This document shows, one piece after another, positions 26,791 to 38,080 of a stretch of 64,000 bases of DNA (its first letter is position 1; each line of letters starts with the position of its first letter). The stretch lies in the NCBI RefSeq assembly GCF_030512175.1, contig NZ_JAULBL010000002.1:308149-372148 (forward strand), written 5' to 3'. A model generated the notes under the pieces. That model saw only the letters and a program-made list of their open reading frames with translations. It ran no database searches and was not told where the DNA came from. The translations under genes and the position numbers were made by a program. This stretch comes from Paeniglutamicibacter sulfureus (GTDB lineage: Bacteria; Actinomycetota; Actinomycetes; Actinomycetales; Micrococcaceae).

Positions 26791-27309
26791 ATGACGAAGG
26801 GCGCTCTTGCGACCGGCCTCGGCGTGGCACTGCTGCTGGGAGGCGGTGGAACGCTCGCAGTGTGGAACAAATCAGTGGCCGAGCCGGCAGGAACCATTGT
26901 CTCCGGCGATCTTGACCTGACTGCGGGCGTCGGAACCTGGACCAATGACGCCGGCACCGCGATCGAACTGGATTCCTACAAGGTCGTCCCGGGCGACGAG
27001 CTGCACTTCTCGCAGCCTGTCACCGTGGCGCTTGATGGCGACTTGATGAGCGCGTCGCTCACGCTGACGAACAATCTGGCCGGATCCGAGTTCGCCTCCT
27101 ACCTCGAGGTCGGCAGCGCGACCCTGAAAAATTCAAGCGGAACCCCCGTCATCGCGCCCCTTGACGCCAACTCGGACGGTGAATACACCGCAACTGTCAG
27201 CGTGACATTCCTGGAAGCAACCACCGGCACCGAGGGCGCCAAGGCCAGCAATGCACTGGGAACCATCGGTTTCAAGCTGGAACAGATCGCGCCGGTCAGC
27301 ACGCCATAG
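26791..27309 (+). CDS. Alternate-type signal peptide exported protein (first of cassette)
   Basis: 172 residues. The N-terminus MTKGALATGLGVALLLGGGG followed by TLAVWN matches the actinobacterial alternate (SipW-cognate) signal peptide class: a glycine-rich hydrophobic stretch and a W shortly after the helix. The mature part is a small beta-rich domain (VVPGDELHFSQPV, ASLTLTNNLAGSE, TVSVTFLEATTGTE), similar in layout to TasA/CalY-like matrix proteins. The dedicated peptidase is two genes downstream. The start is ATG 26791; GGAGGA lies rather far upstream. Confidence 0.75.
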   Translation: MTKGALATGLGVALLLGGGGTLAVWNKSVAEPAGTIVSGDLDLTAGVGTWTNDAGTAIELDSYKVVPGDELHFSQPVTVALDGDLMSASLTLTNNLAGSEFASYLEVGSATLKNSSGTPVIAPLDANSDGEYTATVSVTFLEATTGTEGAKASNALGTIGFKLEQIAPVSTP

Positions 27310-27346
27310 CGCCACCGCTGAAATCTTGACCCACGAGGAGCACAGC

Positions 27347-27889
27347 ATGGGCACGAAAACGACGCTGAGGATGGTTGCGATCTTGGGGGCCGCAACCATC
27401 CTGGCGCTGTTTACGGTGCAGGGAACCCTTGCCGCGTGGAACCAAACGGAAACATCGACACGCCAGATCGTGACCGGTGCCGACTTCTCGTTGGCCGTTA
27501 AGACATCCGGGGGCACGGCACAACAGCTCTCGGTTTCGGGACAAACCGTGACGATTCCCGGGGTCACCGGGCTACTGCCCGGAGCGACCCGCACCACCGC
27601 CGTCACACTCACCAATTCGAGCAACGCCGGCAGCGGGACGTTCCGCATCAGAGTGGATCCGGGACTGCCAAAGGCAACAGGTGCGCTCGCGCCCTATCTC
27701 ACCACCGACCTCTACAGGGTCCAGGGCGCCGATTGCTCGGTGATCCGCGTGTCAACGGCAGTGGAGCTGGGACAGGGCCAAAGTGGCACGCTCTGCCTGA
27801 CAGTCGCGCTGGCGGCCAATGCCCCGGCAACCCTTGGGGGAGCGGTTGCCGGCGTTGGCTTCAACCTCAACGCCACCCAACTCCAGTAA
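27347..27889 (+). CDS. Alternate-type signal peptide exported protein (second of cassette)
   Basis: 180 residues starting MGTKTTLRMVAILGAATILA, then QGTLAAWNQTET, again with W just after the hydrophobic stretch. The mature domain carries LTNSSNAGSGTFRIRV, the same beta-sandwich type as the first protein, plus two Cys in positions that could form a disulfide (DCSVIRV and GTLCLTV). GAGGAG lies 7 bases before the ATG. It is 37 bases from the first gene and 29 from the signal peptidase gene. Confidence 0.75.
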   Translation: MGTKTTLRMVAILGAATILALFTVQGTLAAWNQTETSTRQIVTGADFSLAVKTSGGTAQQLSVSGQTVTIPGVTGLLPGATRTTAVTLTNSSNAGSGTFRIRVDPGLPKATGALAPYLTTDLYRVQGADCSVIRVSTAVELGQGQSGTLCLTVALAANAPATLGGAVAGVGFNLNATQLQ

Positions 27890-27918
27890 ACCCACCTCCC
27901 AGAAAGGTATGGTCCCCC

Positions 27919-28521
27919 ATGTCCCGGCATACGGCAGCACATTCATCCTTCGCCCGCCAGGCACTTGGCCGGGCCGGGACCGCCGTCAGTTTCGTCGCCC
28001 TGGTTGCTGCCTCGTTGGCAGCATTGGTGCTCATCGTGGTCCCCGCACTCACGGGGTCGCAGGCCTATTCGGTGCTGACCAGCTCCATGCTGCCGAACTA
28101 TGGACCGGGAACGCTGCTGGTCGTCAAACCCGCCCCGTTTGAATCGTTGAACGTCGGCGACGTGGTGACCTACCAGCTTGAATCTGGCCGCCCGGAAGTC
28201 ATCACCCACCGCATCGAATCACTCGCCGCGGACCAGTCGGGCATGCGCACGCTGGTCACCCGGGGAGACAACAACGATGTTGCCGATGAAACCCCTGTCA
28301 CCGAGGTGCAGATGCGCGGGAAGCTGTTCTACGCGGTGCCGTACGCAGGATTCGCGGCCAATTGGCTAGGCAACCACGACCGCGGACTGGTGGGCAACCT
28401 TGCTGCAGCCGGGCTGATTGGCTACGGTGCCATCACCATGATCCGCGGACTTCTCGCACGGCGGCGTGCCGCGGCGACCCCCGGCCAGGACGACGAGGCC
28501 TCCCGACAGGTGTCGGCGTGA
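27919..28521 (+). CDS. Signal peptidase I, SipW (ER) type
   Basis: 200-residue membrane peptidase. Residues 22-42 form a membrane helix. The catalytic Ser is S56 in SVLTSSMLPNYGPGTLL, and a His (ITHRIES, about residue 97) replaces the Lys of ordinary bacterial signal peptidases, as in SipW and eukaryotic/archaeal enzymes. The conserved TRGDNNDVADETPV follows, and a C-terminal membrane helix is near residues 163-183. Placed among three exported proteins with alternate signals, it is very likely their processing enzyme. The start is ATG 27919 with AGAAAGG upstream. Confidence 0.87.
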   Translation: MSRHTAAHSSFARQALGRAGTAVSFVALVAASLAALVLIVVPALTGSQAYSVLTSSMLPNYGPGTLLVVKPAPFESLNVGDVVTYQLESGRPEVITHRIESLAADQSGMRTLVTRGDNNDVADETPVTEVQMRGKLFYAVPYAGFAANWLGNHDRGLVGNLAAAGLIGYGAITMIRGLLARRRAAATPGQDDEASRQVSA

Positions 28522-29009
28522 GCGCGCGCGGCACCCGCGAGCGGTCCGGTTCGTGGCGCATCGCGGCGATTGTCTACGGCGTCATCGTGGTCCTTGGGCT
28601 CGGCGCCACCGGAGCACAGGCACTGTGGACGCTGAACGGGTCGGTGGCCTCCACCGTGGTTGCCGGCGCGTGGGCACCGCAGGGCGTCAACCCCGCAACC
28701 GTGACCTGTACCCGCAAGGACGGGCCGCTGTTGGGCGATTCATACTCCGATCTGACCCTGAAATGGGGCGCAGTCGACGCCACCGGATACACGGTGCAAG
28801 CCGTGCGGAACTCGGTCACGACCACAAAAACCACATCGAACACAACGGCAACCTTGCGCCTGGACGGCGCGGCCCTGCTGGGCACCTACGTGTATGCCGT
28901 GACAATCACGCCCACGGCCTCGGGGCTTAGCGGCGCGCCGGCGCGCGTCACGGCGGAGCTGTCCAAGGTCCTGCTCGTGACCAGCGTGAAGTGCACCCCG
29001 GCCTCGTAG
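28518..29009 (+). CDS. Exported protein with alternate signal and FN3-like domain (last of cassette)
   Basis: 163 residues. The GTG at 28518 overlaps the signal peptidase stop (GTGA), so the two are coupled. A membrane segment (IAAIVYGVIVVLGLGATGA) is followed by QALWTLNGSV, again the W mark of this signal class. The mature part has LTLKWGAVDATGYTVQAVR and ends with strands like a single fibronectin type III domain. A conserved Cys pair (TVTCTRK and SVKCTP) could form a disulfide. It is probably a surface or matrix accessory protein. Confidence 0.7.
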   Translation: MSARGTRERSGSWRIAAIVYGVIVVLGLGATGAQALWTLNGSVASTVVAGAWAPQGVNPATVTCTRKDGPLLGDSYSDLTLKWGAVDATGYTVQAVRNSVTTTKTTSNTTATLRLDGAALLGTYVYAVTITPTASGLSGAPARVTAELSKVLLVTSVKCTPAS

Positions 29010-29017
29010 CGGGACGG

Positions 29018-31405
<2,388 letters not shown>

Positions 31406-31625
31406 CGCTTTTCCCCTTCGTGCCGTTTCCGCGTGGGCGGAACTCCCGTGCCTACACTATCGCCCCGATGCCGGCGTAGGCTTCTTGGAAACTGCCAGGC
31501 TTTCTCGCGCGCCTGGAGCGCGGGGACAAAGTGCCCTTGTGGTCCGCCGCGCACGCGACTCGCTTCGGAAAATGTCCGGTTCCGCAAATCACCGCGTGGC
31601 CATGCCCCAGCCCAGAAGGCGCAGC

Positions 31626-32076
31626 GGGAATATGCTGTTGCGCCTGCGGCTCGGGGCCACCGAGGAAGAGATCATTGACGCGGCCACCGCGACCTACGTG
31701 GGCAGGTTCGTCTGCTCGCTGCCCGAAGGTTATGACACGGTGCTCGCCGCAGAGGCCGAGAACGTCAGCGCGGGCGAGCGGCAGCTGATCACCATCGCCC
31801 GCGCGTTCCTGGCCAGACCCAGCGTGCTGATCCTGGACGAGGCCACCAGCTCGGTGGACACCCGCACCGAGGTGCTGGTGCAGGAGGCCGTGGCCGCGCT
31901 GCGCGGTGACCGCGCACCGGCTCTCCACGATCCGCGACGCCGACCTGATCCTGGTGATGGACGCCTGGCGGATCGTCGAACAGGGGAGCCAGGGGGAAAT
32001 GCTGGCTGCCGGCGGCGCCTACAACGTGCAGTTTGCGCTTCCGGTCGATAACGGGCTGCGGCCCCCGGTCCGGTGA
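31626..32076 (+). pseudogene. Remnant of an ABC transporter ATPase (C-terminal part)
   Basis: The last third of an export-type ABC ATPase is readable: [29 protein letters not shown], then the signature [20 protein letters not shown] and Walker [19 protein letters not shown] in one frame to about 31911. After a frameshift, [20 protein letters not shown] and [18 protein letters not shown] follow to the stop at 32076. The membrane domain and Walker A are absent. It is the stump of a gene next to a resistance-type UvrA paralogue. Confidence 0.8.
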
Positions 32077-32731
32077 CAAATAACTTCCCGGGAAAGCCTA
32101 TCCGTGAACTCCTTACCTGTATCGCCGTATTCAGTCATGACCAAAAACCGATTGGATCATGACACGAATCAGTTGCTTTCCGTGTGGCTAGGCGTGCGGG
32201 CGATCGCTACGGAACTCGCGTGGGAGAAACAGATCGAATACGTGGCGTACGCAGAAGAGGTCCGCTGACTGGTTTCCAAGAGGTCGCCCGCAAGTTCCCC
32301 GCCTCTCGGTCGCTAATCGAGCTGGAGCGGTTCTGCGGCACTCAGGATGATTTCAACCCAGAGCGGGACTGGAGGAGTGGGTTTGCCAATGGAGGGGTGG
32401 CTATCGGAACTTGGGACTCGAACATTAGCTGCGACACACTATTAGGGTCCGGCCGTGATGGCTCCCGAGATCCCGTAATTGTCCAGACGATGTCTGGACA
32501 ATTACGGGTATCGGCTTGGTGCCTCCAGCCCGGGACAAGCCGTGACCGGAAGTGAGTCCGTTCATCAGGTCGATCATTTCGAGGTGTTGGCGGCGGTGAA
32601 GGACCAGGTGCGTCCGGGGCCGAGCGAAATATGCACCAGGACGTGGCGTCGTTGCCCCGGGCGCGCCTTCCCGGTGGTTGCAAGGCGAGCACGAGCTGTC
32701 CGTTTCGCAAGGCGATCCGGAAACCGCCTCC
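32077..32731. other. Region without a recognisable gene, containing a long palindrome
   Basis: About 650 bases between the ABC remnant and pyruvate kinase. Short open frames only, none protein-like. The one clear structure is the perfect inverted repeat at 32472-32508. Confidence 0.45.
32472..32508. repeat. Perfect 17-base-pair inverted repeat
   Basis: CCCGTAATTGTCCAGAC, a 3-base centre (GAT), then its exact complement. No T-run follows on either side, so it is not a typical terminator. It could be an operator, or the joined ends of an inserted element. Confidence 0.65.
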
Positions 32732-34150
32732 TCAGCTATCCGCTCTGGCCACGCGGTGGACCTTGATGGAGTTGGTGGACCCGGGGATTCCCGGGGGTGA
32801 ACCGCTGGTGATGACGACCAGGTCCCCGGGTGCGGCCAGGCCGTTGGCCCGCAGCTTCTCGTCCACCTGCCCGATCATGGCGTCGGTGTGCTCCACGGGT
32901 GGAACCCGGTGGGCGGTGACGCCCCAGGCCAGAACCATGGTGTTCAACACTGCAGTGGATGGCGTGAACGCGTGAACCGGCCGGGCCGGACGCAGTCGGG
33001 AGAGCCTTCGTGCCGAATCCCCGGTCTGCGTGAACGTGGCGATACAGGTGGCGCCGAGCTGGTTGGCGATCTCGACGGCGGCCCGGGTGACGGATCCACC
33101 CTGGGTCTTGGGCACGGTGCCCAGCGGGGGCACGCGCTCGAGCCCGTGGTCCTCGGTGGATTCAATGATCCTGGCCATGGTGCGGATCGTTTCGACCGGG
33201 TATTTGCCCACGCTGGTTTCCCCCGAAAGCATGACCGCATCGGCACCGTCCAGCACGGCGTTGGCGCAGTCCGAAGCCTCGGCCCGGGTGGGAGTTGGGG
33301 ACTCGATCATGGACTCGAGCACCTGGGTGGCTACGATCACCGGCTTGGCCCGTCGGCGGGCCAGCTCGATGGCGCGTTTTTGCACCAGGGGAACCTCCTC
33401 CAGTGGCAGCTCCACGCCGAGGTCGCCGCGGGCCACCATGATGGCGTCGAAGGCGTCGATAATTTCCTCGAGCGCGTCAACGGCCTGGGGTTTTTCGATC
33501 TTGGCGATGACGGGGGTGCGTCGGCCTTCCTCGTCCATGATTTCGTGGACCCGTTGTATGTCGGCCGCATCCCGCACGAAGGACAACGCGACCATGTCGA
33601 CTCCCGTGCGCAGCGCCCAACGGAGATCCAGCTCGTCCTTGGCGGTGAGCGCGGGGATGCTGACGGCCACGCCGGGAAGATTGATGCCCTTGTTGTTGGA
33701 GACCAGGCCGGCCACCACGACTTCGGTCACCACGTCGGTGTCGGTGACCGAGAGGGCGCGCAGGGCGACCTTTCCGTCATCGATCAGCAGGATGTCGCCG
33801 GGATTCACATCGCCGGGCAATCCCTTGAAGGTGGTGGAGCAGATCTCGGCGGTTCCCACGACGTCACGGATCGTGATCGTGAAACGTTCCCCGGCGGCCA
33901 ATGCGTGGGGTCCCTCGGCGAAGCGGCCGAGGCGGATCTTCGGGCCTTGGAGGTCGGCAAAGATCCCCACTGGCCGGTTCGATTCCTGTGCGGCCTTGCG
34001 CACATTGAGGTATGTCTGCTCGTGCACGTCGTGCTCTCCGTGGCTCATGTTCAACCGGGCAATGTCGACACCCGCTTCCAGGACAGCGAGTGTGGCAGCG
34101 TAGCTGCCGATGGCGGGACCGAACGTGGCAACGATCTTGGCGCGTCTCAT
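32732..34150 (-). CDS. pyk: Pyruvate kinase
   Basis: Converts phosphoenolpyruvate and ADP to pyruvate and ATP. The 472-residue protein has AKIVATFGPAIGS at the N-terminus, LNMSHGEHDVH, the substrate/metal site VIAKIEKPQAVDALEEI, MVARGDLGVELPLEEVPLVQ and the ATQVLESMIESPTPTRAEAS region: the full catalytic set. The first codon overlaps the glycerate kinase stop (ATGA), so this copy is dedicated to the operon, like ttuE of tartrate clusters. It would use the PEP formed from 2-phosphoglycerate. Confidence 0.93.
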   Translation of the reverse strand: MRRAKIVATFGPAIGSYAATLAVLEAGVDIARLNMSHGEHDVHEQTYLNVRKAAQESNRPVGIFADLQGPKIRLGRFAEGPHALAAGERFTITIRDVVGTAEICSTTFKGLPGDVNPGDILLIDDGKVALRALSVTDTDVVTEVVVAGLVSNNKGINLPGVAVSIPALTAKDELDLRWALRTGVDMVALSFVRDAADIQRVHEIMDEEGRRTPVIAKIEKPQAVDALEEIIDAFDAIMVARGDLGVELPLEEVPLVQKRAIELARRRAKPVIVATQVLESMIESPTPTRAEASDCANAVLDGADAVMLSGETSVGKYPVETIRTMARIIESTEDHGLERVPPLGTVPKTQGGSVTRAAVEIANQLGATCIATFTQTGDSARRLSRLRPARPVHAFTPSTAVLNTMVLAWGVTAHRVPPVEHTDAMIGQVDEKLRANGLAAPGDLVVITSGSPPGIPGSTNSIKVHRVARADS

Positions 34151-35289
34151 GAGTGAATGCTGTCCTTGCGCGGTGTAAGGGTGGCGGATATTTGTTTTCC
34201 GAGCTCCGTCAACAAAGCCGCCGAAAGCTCGGCGTCGCTGGAACTATCCAGGGCGGTCATCGAGCTCAGCGAGTGGATGGCGGAGATGCGGTTCTCGGGC
34301 AGCGAACCGACGCCCAGGGCGTTGTGGCCGACCACCGCAACGACCGGGACCGGCGCGGCGCGGCGGGCCACCACCACAGGCAGTTTTCCGGCCAGCGTCT
34401 GAGTGTCGAGCTTTCCTTCGCCCGTGATGACCAAGTCGCAGTCGGCCAGTGCCGTCTCGAAGCCAAGCAGGTCCAGAAAGAAGTCCGCACCGGACACCAT
34501 GCGTGCGCCTAGCAGCATTGCGGCGAAGCCGATTCCGCCGGCGCTGCCCGCCCCGGGGGCCAAGGCGCAGGCGCTCCCCGGCAACCCAGCCTCGTCGAGT
34601 TTCCGGACCAAGTGGGCCAGTCCTGCCTCGAGCAACTGCACGTCCTGTGCGGTGGCGCCCTTTTGCGGCCCGTACACGGCCGCGGCCCCGTCTGGACCCA
34701 TTAGAGGATTCTGCACGTCGTTGGCGGCGACCAGGTCTATTCCTGCCAGGGGGAGCATGCCTGAGGCTTCGAGGTAGGCGATGTTCTTCAGGGTGCCGCC
34801 GGAAGGGACGAATGACCGCCCCGATTCGTCGAAAAAGCACATCCCCAGCGACGAGAGCATGCCCGCACCGCCGTCGGTCGTGGCGCTGCCGCCCAGGGCC
34901 AGAACCACCTGCTTAGGCCCGTGGCCCAGGGCTGTGGCGATCCCCTGTCCGAAGCCGTCGCTGCTGCTGGACAGCGGGGCCAGTGTCCCGGGGGCGAGCA
35001 TCTGCAGGCCCGAGGTGGTGGCGACCTCAACGACGGCGGCGGATCCGTTGAAGGCCAGCGTGGTGATGGCCGGTGAACCGTCGGGCCCGCGCACGTGCGC
35101 CGGTAGGGGCCTGAAGCCTGCGGCCAGTGCAGCCTCGATGCTTCCGTCCCCGCCGTCGGCCAGCGGGAGGACGCGGCATTCGACGTGGCGTCCGACGGGG
35201 CCGGTTCCCAGTCCGGCCGCCAGGGCGTCGGCCGCCTCGGCGGCGCTGAGCGATCCCTTGAACTTGTCCAGGGCCAGCAAGATCTTCAT
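34147..35289 (-). CDS. Glycerate kinase (GarK/GlxK family)
   Basis: Phosphorylates D-glycerate, giving 2-phosphoglycerate in this family. The 380-residue protein begins MKILLALDKFKGSLSAAEAA, the family's hallmark, and continues with LPLADGGDGSIEA, VLALGGSATTDGGAGMLSSL, DLVAANDVQNPLMGPDGAA and VITGEGKLDTQTLAGKLP. It overlaps the transporter stop at its start and the pyruvate kinase start at its end, both ATGA. In the tartrate pathway it would take up the glycerate made by the dehydrogenase. Confidence 0.93.
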   Translation of the reverse strand: MKILLALDKFKGSLSAAEAADALAAGLGTGPVGRHVECRVLPLADGGDGSIEAALAAGFRPLPAHVRGPDGSPAITTLAFNGSAAVVEVATTSGLQMLAPGTLAPLSSSSDGFGQGIATALGHGPKQVVLALGGSATTDGGAGMLSSLGMCFFDESGRSFVPSGGTLKNIAYLEASGMLPLAGIDLVAANDVQNPLMGPDGAAAVYGPQKGATAQDVQLLEAGLAHLVRKLDEAGLPGSACALAPGAGSAGGIGFAAMLLGARMVSGADFFLDLLGFETALADCDLVITGEGKLDTQTLAGKLPVVVARRAAPVPVVAVVGHNALGVGSLPENRISAIHSLSSMTALDSSSDAELSAALLTELGKQISATLTPRKDSIHS

Positions 35290-36704
35290 CGTGCTGCCGC
35301 CCCCACCAGAGTCTCGTTCGTTGTTGCCGGTCCATTCACCGAGGGAGGTTCCGTGGCATCCGAGGCCTCCGGCCCGCCGGTGTCGGCGTCCCCGGATTCA
35401 AGCGGCGGGACGTCCTCGCCGTTGAAGACCCGGCGGACCCGATCGATGTCCAGTGACTTGTCCCACCAGGCGATGAAGAGGGTGGCCACCGCGTTGCCGC
35501 AGAAGTTGACCAGGGCGCGGCACTCGGACATGAACTTGTCGATGCCGAAGATCAGCATGATGCCCGCCGCGGGGATGGTGCCCAGGGTGCTCAGGGTTGC
35601 GGTCAGGGCGATGAACCCGCCGCCGGCAACGCCGGCCGCGCCCTTGGAGGTCAGCAGCATGACCGCGAGCATGCCCAACTGCTGCCCGACGGTCAGCTCG
35701 GTGTTGGTGGCCTGCGCGATGTAGACCGCGGCCAGCGAGAGGTAGATCGCCGCACCGTCGAGGTTGAAGCTGTAGCCGGTGGGAACCACCAGTCCGACGG
35801 TCTCCTTCTTGACGCCCGCGTGCTCCAGCTTCCGCATCAGCCCGGGCAGCGCCGGTTCGGCCGTCGAAGTGCCCAGGATCAGCAGGAGCTCCTCCTTGAA
35901 GTGCTTGAACATCTTGAAGATGTTCAACCCCAGGAAGGCCATGATCCCGCCGAGGAACACGATAACGAAGATGATTGAGGTGCCGTAGAAAAGCAGGATC
36001 AGCCACCCGAGGCTGGAGAGCGTCTCCACGCCGTACTTGCCCACCGCGAAGGCCATGGCGCCAAACGCGCCCAGCGGAGCCGCCTTCATGATGAAGTTCA
36101 GGACCTTGAAGACGATGGCGGTCAGCCGCTGGACCATGTCCAGGACCGGGGCGCCGATCTTGCCCACCGCATTGAGGGCGATGCCGAAGATGACGGCCAT
36201 GAAGATGATCTGCAGGATGTCGCCCTCGACGAAGGGGGCGGCCATGGATCCGGGAATGATGTGGGTGAGGAATTCCCACCATTGCTGGTTCTCGCCCTTT
36301 TCGATCAATTCGGCGGCCTTGCCGGTGGTTTCGATCTGGCTTGCGTCGGCGTTCACGCCGTCTCCCAAACGGAAGATATTGATGGCGACCAAGCCCAACA
36401 GCATCGCGCAGATGGTGCCGATCTGGAAGTAGCCCAGCGCCTTCAGGCCGGTGGCCCCGACCTTTTTGAGGTCCGCGACGCTGGCGATGCCTCCGACGAT
36501 TGTCAGGAAGACGATTGGGCCGATCAGCATCCGCATGGCCTCGACGAATGTCGTGCCGATCGGCTGCATGGCCTCGCCGGTGGATGGCGCAAGCCAACCG
36601 ACGATGACGCCGGCGACGATTGCGATGAGGACCCAGAAGTACAACTGGCGGTACCAGCGCTTGCGCACAGGTCCGGTGGTCTCGCTATGCATGGTGGTGT
36701 CCAT
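35286..36704 (-). CDS. Dicarboxylate/cation symporter (DctA/GltP family)
   Basis: 472-residue secondary carrier for C4-dicarboxylates or related acids, with eight-helix SDF-family architecture. Family motifs are GYSFNLDGAAIYLSLAAVYI, LTSKGAAGVAGGGFIALTAT and FCGNAVATLFIAWWDKSLDI near the end. The start ATG 36704 has GAGGTAGG a few bases upstream; a longer frame to 36749 is less likely. The operon suggests tartrate, malate or a similar hydroxy-acid as substrate. It is 165 bases after the tartrate dehydrogenase gene. Confidence 0.88.
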   Translation of the reverse strand: MDTTMHSETTGPVRKRWYRQLYFWVLIAIVAGVIVGWLAPSTGEAMQPIGTTFVEAMRMLIGPIVFLTIVGGIASVADLKKVGATGLKALGYFQIGTICAMLLGLVAINIFRLGDGVNADASQIETTGKAAELIEKGENQQWWEFLTHIIPGSMAAPFVEGDILQIIFMAVIFGIALNAVGKIGAPVLDMVQRLTAIVFKVLNFIMKAAPLGAFGAMAFAVGKYGVETLSSLGWLILLFYGTSIIFVIVFLGGIMAFLGLNIFKMFKHFKEELLLILGTSTAEPALPGLMRKLEHAGVKKETVGLVVPTGYSFNLDGAAIYLSLAAVYIAQATNTELTVGQQLGMLAVMLLTSKGAAGVAGGGFIALTATLSTLGTIPAAGIMLIFGIDKFMSECRALVNFCGNAVATLFIAWWDKSLDIDRVRRVFNGEDVPPLESGDADTGGPEASDATEPPSVNGPATTNETLVGAAAR

Positions 36705-36788
36705 GATTCCTACCTCGTTGTTGGAACAAGTCGGGCTCCGGACTCTCACGCATGCTCGGAAGCGGGACTTGGAAAGATGGGTGGGCCG

Positions 36789-36805
36789 GAAACGGAAAGC
36801 GTTTC
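36789..36805. promoter_or_regulatory. Small inverted repeat between tartrate dehydrogenase and carrier genes
   Basis: GAAACG-GAAAG-CGTTTC. The AAACG/CGTTT arms resemble half-sites of LacI-type repressors. It could also be just a hairpin in the intercistronic mRNA. Confidence 0.3.
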
Positions 36806-36869
36806 GCGGCGGGGGAGTTCCGGAGGCCGGGCGGCCGATGGCGCCCGGACTCCGGGAAGGCTCGGGATA

Positions 36870-37967
36870 TTAGACGGCTGCCAGGTTCCTGCTCAGCGCC
36901 GCAACGATGGCCTCGGTGACGGCCTCGGTGTCCGAGGAACCCCCGATATCACGGGTGAGGTGACCTGATCCGGTCGCGGCCTCGATGGCGGCCTCGATGC
37001 GGCGGGCTTCCTCGGGCAGTCCGAAGTGGTCGAGCATCAACGCTGCGCTGGCAATGGCCCCGATGGGGTTGCAAATGCCCTGGTCGGCGATGTCCGGCGC
37101 GGTGCCGTGGACCGGTTCGAACATGGAGGGGAAGCGACGCTCCGGGTTCAGGTTGGCGCTGGCGGCGAGGCCGAGGCTGCCGGCCAGCGCCGAGCCGAGG
37201 TCTGAGAGGATGTCGGCGTTGAGGTTCGAGGCCACGACGACCGAGAGGTCTTCGGGGTTCAGGATGAACTTGGCGCTCATCGCGTCGACCAGCACGCTTT
37301 CGGTGCGCACGTCCGGGTAGTCCAGGGCCACGCGGTTGAAGACTTCGTCCCACAACACCATGCCGTACTGCTGGGCGTTGGACTTGGTGACCGAGGAAAC
37401 CTTTTTCACGGTGCGGGTGCGGGCCAGGTCGAAGGCGAAGCGGATGATGCGTTCGCAGCCCTTTTCGGTGAACAGGGCGGTCTGCAGGGCGACCTCGTTG
37501 CCCGGGCCGCGGCCGGAAAGGTTGCGCCCGCCCAGTCCGGCGTATTCCCCTTCGCTGTTTTCGCGCACGACGATCCAGTCGAGCTCGGTGTCGTCGGCCT
37601 TGCGCAGTGGGGAGGTGACGCCGGGCAGGAACTTCACCGGGCGGATGTTGGCCCACTGGTCGAAGTTCTGCGTGATGTTCAGGCGCAGGCCCCAGAGGCT
37701 GATGTGGTCCGGAACGTTTTCCCAGCCCACGGCACCGAAGTAGATCGAGTCAAAGCCCTTCAGGGTCTCCAGGCCGTTGGGGTCCATCATGACCCCGTGC
37801 TCTGCGTAGTATTCGCAACCCCACGGGAATTCGGTCCAGTCGAAGGAGAACTTGCCGCCTGATTGTTCGGCGACGGTGTCCAGCACGCGTCGGCCGGCTG
37901 CGACAACTTCCTTGCCGACTCCGTCGGCGGGAATTGAGGCAATCTTGAAAATCTGGGTCTGGCTCAT
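36870..37967 (-). CDS. ttuC: Tartrate dehydrogenase/decarboxylase (D-malate dehydrogenase type)
   Basis: NAD- and Mn-dependent enzyme of the isopropylmalate dehydrogenase fold that oxidises tartrate and D-malate; on meso-tartrate the family gives D-glycerate. The 365-residue protein starts FKIASIPADGVGKEVVAAG and has YFGAVGWENVPDHISLWGLR (the tartrate-type replacement for the IPMDH substrate loop), VRENSEGEYAG, VTKSNAQQYGMVLWDEVF, ADILSDLGSALAGSLGLAAS and FEPVHGTAPDIADQGICNPI. It is the first structural gene after the LysR regulator. Isopropylmalate dehydrogenase itself is less likely because of the loop and the neighbours. Confidence 0.9.
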   Translation of the reverse strand: MSQTQIFKIASIPADGVGKEVVAAGRRVLDTVAEQSGGKFSFDWTEFPWGCEYYAEHGVMMDPNGLETLKGFDSIYFGAVGWENVPDHISLWGLRLNITQNFDQWANIRPVKFLPGVTSPLRKADDTELDWIVVRENSEGEYAGLGGRNLSGRGPGNEVALQTALFTEKGCERIIRFAFDLARTRTVKKVSSVTKSNAQQYGMVLWDEVFNRVALDYPDVRTESVLVDAMSAKFILNPEDLSVVVASNLNADILSDLGSALAGSLGLAASANLNPERRFPSMFEPVHGTAPDIADQGICNPIGAIASAALMLDHFGLPEEARRIEAAIEAATGSGHLTRDIGGSSDTEAVTEAIVAALSRNLAAV

Positions 37968-37979
37968 AAAATAACTCCT

Positions 37980-38021
37980 AATTGAAAGTGCTCCGCATCA
38001 CATGCGGCGTTGGGTTCAATT
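37980..38021. promoter_or_regulatory. Nested inverted repeat in the lysR-ttuC gap, possible operator
   Basis: AATTGAA (37980-37986) pairs with TTCAATT (38015-38021), and inside them CCGCAT-CAC-ATGCGG (37993-38007) is a perfect repeat. It lies just upstream of the ttuC start, where a LysR-type activator would bind. No clear T-N11-A site was singled out. Confidence 0.4.
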
Positions 38022-38080
38022 AGATCGGGTGTCATGAGATACGTCTAAGACTGAAATTGCATACGCCAAATAGGCGGAAC

